From assembly GCF_002214805.1 (NCBI RefSeq), contig NZ_CP019914.1:2666001-2730000 (forward strand): 64,000 nt of DNA. The letters are read 5' to 3'. The position numbers were made by a program, and so were the translations under genes. This DNA comes from Brachyspira hampsonii (GTDB lineage: Bacteria; Spirochaetota; Brachyspiria; Brachyspirales; Brachyspiraceae). The notes below the pieces were generated by a model. The model did not search any database. It had not been told where the DNA came from and was given only the letters and a program-made list of their open reading frames with translations. Of the stretch, positions 59,922-64,000 are shown in pieces (within the stretch, counting starts at the first letter, position 1; each line of letters opens with the position of its first letter).

Positions 59922-60170
59922 TTACTGTTTTTTACCAAATTTATTTTTAACAAAATTACTCAAAATATTCAATTTATCAGCAGTAGCTTCTTTTGATGCC
60001 TCTAAGTTTTGGCTTTCTATTTCCTCATAAACTTCTTTTCTGAATATTTTTACATTTTTAGGAGCATTAATACCGAGTTTTATTTGATCTCCTCGTATAT
60101 CTACGAGCATTATTTCTATATTATCTCCTATTACTATGCTTTGATTGATTTTCCTAGAAAGTACAAGCAT
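59922..60170 (-). CDS. csrA: Carbon storage regulator CsrA
   Basis: About 82 residues. [20 protein letters not shown] and [21 protein letters not shown] are the CsrA signature. It binds GGA in mRNA leaders and represses translation, in flagellated bacteria usually that of flagellin. The C-terminal 25 residues are longer than in E. coli (61). AGGAG eight bases before ATG 60170 lies inside the end of fliW; the stop and start are separated by one base. Confidence 0.96.
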   Translation of the reverse strand: MLVLSRKINQSIVIGDNIEIMLVDIRGDQIKLGINAPKNVKIFRKEVYEEIESQNLEASKEATADKLNILSNFVKNKFGKKQ

Positions 60171-60171
60171 G

Positions 60172-60648
60172 TCATGAACTCCTTTCTTCTGTATTGGCAT
60201 TTTCTGAAGAATCATTATCTTCTAAAAGAATGGAATGTCTTGTTGTGTATTTATCACCTGAAACAGTACATTGTTTAGCTTTATGATTTTTTATATTAAA
60301 AACTACAGGAGCTACTAAATTAGCACTCATAGATTTAAAATCACTATTTGGAATGCTGACAATAGTAAGCAGGTATAAATCTTCATTATTTTCTATACCT
60401 AAATATTTTATATCATCATCATGCACATCAGGTTCATAATTTTTAAATATTAAAAACGGATCTATAAGTATAAAACATACATTTTTATTGTCTTTAGACT
60501 GAAGAATTTTAAAAGTTCCTTCCTCATCCATATTGACAAGATAAAATTCATCATAGTCCTCAAATGCTAATATAGTACCATTTAGATGGTATAATGAATC
60601 ATCTGAAACTTCTATTTTTCCTAATATCCTAGATTCTATTTCCGGCAT
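60172..60648 (-). CDS. fliW: Flagellar assembly factor FliW
   Basis: 158 residues. [39 protein letters not shown] and LLTIVSIPN…[11 protein letters not shown] match FliW. FliW binds CsrA and flagellin; when flagellin is exported, FliW sequesters CsrA and frees translation. It sits between flgL and csrA in the order known from Bacillus and spirochaetes, and is tightly coupled to csrA. Confidence 0.96.
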   Translation of the reverse strand: MPEIESRILGKIEVSDDSLYHLNGTILAFEDYDEFYLVNMDEEGTFKILQSKDNKNVCFILIDPFLIFKNYEPDVHDDDIKYLGIENNEDLYLLTIVSIPNSDFKSMSANLVAPVVFNIKNHKAKQCTVSGDKYTTRHSILLEDNDSSENANTEERSS

Positions 60649-60708
60649 AAAATTATTTCCCTCTATACATTAAAAATATTTTATATTGTCAGCATTTTAT
60701 TTTTTATA

Positions 60709-61962
60709 TTATCTTAAATAGTCCATAAGAGTTCTGCCTAATAATCTTCCGGCTGTTTGAAGAGAAGCATTATGAGCATATTCCCACATATTAAAATTGA
60801 TAATCTCTTCTGCATAATCTATATTTTCATTTTTAGCCAAAGCTTCTTGAATAGCAAGTTTTTGATCTTCAAAGCTAGTATAACCCATATCAAGTCTTGT
60901 TACTTTAGAAGAAGCATTAGCCTGTACTGTTAATACATTATCCAAAGAGCTGTCTATATAACCTAAAGCCTCACTGCCTATAGCTCTTACATCATCATTA
61001 AGCATAGCATCTCTTAAATATATTAAACTTTCAAATACACTTTTTCCTGTTACTAAAGCACTAGGCTCATAATTATTTTCCGGATTATTAGCAGAACCTT
61101 CTCTTACTAATCCTATATCCTGCAAAACTGTGCCTCCTGCTAAATCCTGTAAAAGTATTTTATGAGGAGAGCCTGTTTTTAATTGTATAACTTTTTCTCC
61201 GCCTTTTAAATCTCCTATGCTGGCACTTACATTTCCATTAGCATCATTTATTCTCTGTACTACAGCTTCAATATTATCGCCTTGCTTAATATTGATAACC
61301 ATATCATCTATCATAATATCCTGATCTTCAGCAGCAATATAAGTTGATGCATCGGTTGTGGATATTATTTCCATATCAGTTCCCCAAAAAGCATAATTAC
61401 CCGGAGTTGCTACATTAATAACTTGTCCATTTTCTATTTCTCTATTTTGGGCATTTCCATCTCCTTCATACATAACGGATTGTACTATAGAGCGTCCTGC
61501 TTTTTCATCATATCCGTAAAATGCTCTGAATGGTGCAGTTTTTATACTAGTACCTGAGAAAATAAACTCTCCCTTGCTTTGAGTTTTGGATATATCATAT
61601 ATTCTCTCTATCATTTCCTCAACTTCCATAGCCATTTTAGCTCTGTCATCAGCACCGTATGTACTGTTTGCACCTTGTACTGCTAAATCTCTAGCTCTGT
61701 TTAATGCTTCTGTTATTGCTGACATAGAATCATGTGCTACGCTCAATCTTTCTTTTCCGTCAACTATATTATTCTGATATCTGTCTACTGATGACATTCT
61801 TGTTCTGTAATAGATAGAGTTAATAGTTGCTGTAACATTCTGGTGAGGGTACTGTACCCTTTGACCAGTGGAAAGCCTTGTTTTGGAAGCTCCCATTTCC
61901 ATTTTATTTCTTCTTATTGCACTAACTGATCCATTTAATTGGGCTTGTTCAGTAACTCTCAT
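60709..61962 (-). CDS. flgL: Flagellar hook-associated protein FlgL
   Basis: 417 residues. The N-terminal D0/D1 coiled coil (LNGSVSAIRRNKMEMGASKTRLSTG…SSVDRYQNNI) and the C-terminal coil (NYAEEIINFNMWEYAHNASLQTAGRLL, in parts) match HAP3, with a variable middle domain. FlgL joins hook to filament. AGGAG precedes ATG 61962. First gene of flgL-fliW-csrA with 60 bp to fliW. Confidence 0.95.
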   Translation of the reverse strand: MRVTEQAQLNGSVSAIRRNKMEMGASKTRLSTGQRVQYPHQNVTATINSIYYRTRMSSVDRYQNNIVDGKERLSVAHDSMSAITEALNRARDLAVQGANSTYGADDRAKMAMEVEEMIERIYDISKTQSKGEFIFSGTSIKTAPFRAFYGYDEKAGRSIVQSVMYEGDGNAQNREIENGQVINVATPGNYAFWGTDMEIISTTDASTYIAAEDQDIMIDDMVINIKQGDNIEAVVQRINDANGNVSASIGDLKGGEKVIQLKTGSPHKILLQDLAGGTVLQDIGLVREGSANNPENNYEPSALVTGKSVFESLIYLRDAMLNDDVRAIGSEALGYIDSSLDNVLTVQANASSKVTRLDMGYTSFEDQKLAIQEALAKNENIDYAEEIINFNMWEYAHNASLQTAGRLLGRTLMDYLR

Positions 61963-62292
61963 TTTTTATCTCCTGTTTTAATATAGAAATGATTATTATA
62001 TCGCTTCTATTCTCGTAATAATCTAAAATTCTTTTATTATTTTTTCTTACTATTATTAATAAAAATTGTTTATGCATTCATAAAAAGTATAGAAAATAAA
62101 TTTTATATACGCTTACAATTTTTAGCTTCCTAGCATTTAAAATTTTATTATTACTAATGATAAAAACTATACATTATTATCGGAATATAAATTATAAAAA
62201 ATATTTATACACATATTAAATTTCTCTATAAAAAAATTATATTGCCGTTAATATTATGTTTATTAAACATATTTATGGGGTATTAATATTTT
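61963..62292. other. Divergent AT-rich intergenic region
   Basis: Lies between flgL (leftward) and the DUF5674 gene (rightward). It must hold both promoters, but neither a clear sigma70 pair nor a sigma28 box could be assigned. No small ORF with ribosome site was seen. Confidence 0.5.
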
Positions 62293-62634
62293 ATGATAAT
62301 TATAAAGGAAAGCATTGAAGCTGCAGAAATAAAAAATATGCTTGGAAATTTTTTTACAGATATGGTTAAGGGTGTCGTTGATATAGAAAAAAATGAATTA
62401 GCTTTGGATGCAGAACTTCATAGCGATTTAGAATCTTTACTTATAGAAAATGGTTCTTCACAACATAATTTATGGGGTATTAATATTTACCCTGAATTAG
62501 ATGATGAAGATTTTATAGAGTTTGATTCTTTAATTAATATAAGACCTTCTGATAATAATAGAAGCAGATATGTAGAAGATGAAAATATTAGAAATAAAAT
62601 AATAGAAATATTAAATAATTTAATCATTAAGTAA
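62293..62634 (+). CDS. DUF5674 family protein
   Basis: 113 residues. LWGINIYPELDDEDFIEFDSLINIRPSDNNRSR is the DUF5674 core. The family is short, cytoplasmic and of unknown function, often in toxin-antitoxin-like small gene pairs. It overlaps the next gene by one base (TAATG). Confidence 0.8.
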   Translation: MIIIKESIEAAEIKNMLGNFFTDMVKGVVDIEKNELALDAELHSDLESLLIENGSSQHNLWGINIYPELDDEDFIEFDSLINIRPSDNNRSRYVEDENIRNKIIEILNNLIIK

Positions 62635-62981
62635 TGGGTATATTTATGAGTTATATGCATAAAGATTCGGCAAATGGAAAATGGAAAACTTTAAGTCTTG
62701 CAGAACAGATGGCTAATATTGGAAGCGAAGTTTACAGAGCAATAAAATTTAAAAAGAAAAATAATTCTGAATATTCTAAAAATGCTGCATACAGAGCTTT
62801 GGAGCTTATAGATTTAACTATATTAGCTCAGTATAAAAAACATAGTATAAAAGAGTTTACAAGATTAAGAGAAGTTTTATGCGATTATTTGCTTGGAGAT
62901 AATGAATATAATACAGATGAAAGTATTATGAAATATTTTGATAGTTTTGCTTATATATCGGCAAAAAGAAAAGGAAAATAA
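62634..62981 (+). CDS. Unrecognised helical protein coupled to DUF5674
   Basis: 115 residues, mostly helical (four-helix-bundle-like), basic. WKTLSLAEQMANIGSEVYRAIKF and AYRALELIDLTILAQYKKHSIKEFTRLREVLCDYLLG are its conserved-looking parts. The start could be ATG 62634 (overlapping the stop before) or ATG 62646, which has GGGT seven bases upstream. The overlap suggests coupled translation of two interacting proteins. No function is known to me. Confidence 0.68.
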   Translation: MGIFMSYMHKDSANGKWKTLSLAEQMANIGSEVYRAIKFKKKNNSEYSKNAAYRALELIDLTILAQYKKHSIKEFTRLREVLCDYLLGDNEYNTDESIMKYFDSFAYISAKRKGK

Positions 62982-63104
62982 AATAACCAGAATAAAATTA
63001 AGAGTTTTTATTTTTTATAATATTTCAATTTATCATAATTTTTAATGCAGCTTCTAATTCTTTATTATACAAACAATATTATTAAAAATCGTCTTTACTC
63101 TTAA

Positions 63105-63941
63105 TCATTCTTTAGTTTTACCTATGATAGCCTGTTGGCATATATCATTATATCTCGTATCTCTTTTTCTTTTTTCTATTATTACTATGCCGTCATAATA
63201 GTGAATAGAGTAGGTGCTGTCTGTAAAGGCATTTGGAAATAAATCATCTTCTTCTGTAGCCCAATATGCATTAAGATAATCTATTAAATTTTTTGTATAT
63301 TCTATGTATGAATTAGGATTTTTATAACCGCCTCCAAAATTTGGCCAATATGAAGTATAAACATCTTCGCATAAATAAAGTCCGTCATCTTTTATATGTT
63401 CATACATCTCTTCAAAAGTTATAATTTGCTGATTCATTCTATGTCCGCCGTCATCTATTAAAATATCTAATTTTGGAATTTGACTTTTTACTTCTTTTAA
63501 AAAATATCTGTCATCTTGAGAGCCTATAAATATTTTTATATTATCCTGTTCAAATTGTTTGCATTTAGGATTTTTATCTATTGCATATATATGAACATTA
63601 GCTTCAGGGTTATTGTTTCTGAAATATTCTCTCCACATCTTTACAGCTCCGCCGCTTCCTACACCAATTTCCATCATATTGATATCTTTACCCCTATATT
63701 TTGAAAAATGTCTTTCATATATATCAAAAAAAGGAAGATGTTTAAAAATTGCCTCTCCTTTATTATTCAAAAAGTAATTATGCAAATCATATTTAGACTG
63801 ATCATCATCATTATTTATGAGTATATCTCTAATAGTTTCTAACTTTCTTTTATCTTCTTCACTGTCGCTTTTTACAAGTAAAAGATTTTTATGTTTTTTC
63901 ACTCTTAATTTTTTTATTTCGGACTTTTTACCTTTTTTCAT
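63105..63941 (-). CDS. Class I SAM-dependent methyltransferase
   Basis: 278 residues. Motif I is MEIGVGSGGAVKMW (about 95-108), motif II IYAIDKNPKC, and DILIDDGGHRMNQQIITFEEMYEHIKDDGLYLCEDVYTSYW follows in pieces, as in the Methyltransf_24 group near macrolide and sugar methyltransferases. It transfers a methyl group from SAM. The N-terminal 70 residues are basic. Substrate unknown; surface-glycan methylation is a possibility. Confidence 0.85.
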   Translation of the reverse strand: MKKGKKSEIKKLRVKKHKNLLLVKSDSEEDKRKLETIRDILINNDDDQSKYDLHNYFLNNKGEAIFKHLPFFDIYERHFSKYRGKDINMMEIGVGSGGAVKMWREYFRNNNPEANVHIYAIDKNPKCKQFEQDNIKIFIGSQDDRYFLKEVKSQIPKLDILIDDGGHRMNQQIITFEEMYEHIKDDGLYLCEDVYTSYWPNFGGGYKNPNSYIEYTKNLIDYLNAYWATEEDDLFPNAFTDSTYSIHYYDGIVIIEKRKRDTRYNDICQQAIIGKTKE

Positions 63942-64000
63942 CTGCTTGCCTCAAATTAATAAATACAGTTAATATTATGTTAATTCTTTATACTATAAAA

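Noticed and set aside
1-64000. tRNA or rRNA genes
   Set aside because: No GC-rich stretch with cloverleaf or rRNA landmarks was seen anywhere in the window; I cannot run a covariance search to exclude a divergent case.

Overview
The window is chromosomal DNA of a very AT-rich bacterium, most likely a spirochaete of the genus Brachyspira. Supporting signs are a flgB-flgC-fliE rod cluster, a flgL-fliW-csrA cluster, many small lipoproteins with loose lipoboxes (…ISCGG), a full-length NifU next to NifS, a diglucosyl-diacylglycerol-type glycosyltransferase, and a 39-40 kDa outer-membrane protein resembling the Brachyspira variable surface proteins. The genus is an inference from gene content and base composition; there is no rRNA or tRNA gene in the window to confirm it.

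Layout. 1-324: 5' end of an ABC-transporter ATPase gene running off the left edge. 647-4473: a tight five-gene operon of unrecognised function (large glycine-rich membrane protein, TerB-like protein, unknown protein, glycine/alanine-rich membrane protein, CxxxCxxCC protein). 4632-11122: EamA exporter, FeoA-FeoB fusion, lipoprotein, RadC-like protein plus HTH regulator. 11197-20956 (minus strand): a three-gene module (ankyrin lipoprotein, Rpn-type PD-(D/E)XK nuclease, EF-hand-loop lipoprotein) present twice in tandem, with the same promoter before each lipoprotein gene and one family of palindromic hairpins after each gene. 21189-33939: antiporter, GGDEF protein, LysM-M23 peptidase, phosphatases, deformylase, flagellar rod genes, lipoprotein, MscS channel, aldo/keto reductase. 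34117-40718: surface-polysaccharide region with five glycosyltransferases, galT, one decayed gene and a (CAACA)14 microsatellite. 40981-47652: cmk-rpsA, glycolipid synthase, an Fe-S assembly operon (BFD-like ferredoxin, nifU, nifS). 47921-57347: accessory region with two secretory/membrane gene sets, a truncated paralogue, flanking repeats, a DUF4132 protein and an unlisted 35-residue gene. 57647-63941: Vsp-like protein, metallopeptidase-like membrane protein, flgL-fliW-csrA, DUF5674 pair, methyltransferase.

The strongest signals for new biology are: (1) both rpn genes carry a near-perfect Shine-Dalgarno and in-frame ATG at the homologous internal position, predicting a separately translated C-terminal protein, as described for the antitoxin-like RpnS of E. 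coli; (2) a 5-bp microsatellite starts directly after the ATG of a small leader ORF with its own promoter and ribosome site, and that ORF runs into the start of a glycosyltransferase gene in two of the three possible repeat phases; (3) the 647-4473 operon and the 47921-53557 region, which look like membrane-acting accessory systems.
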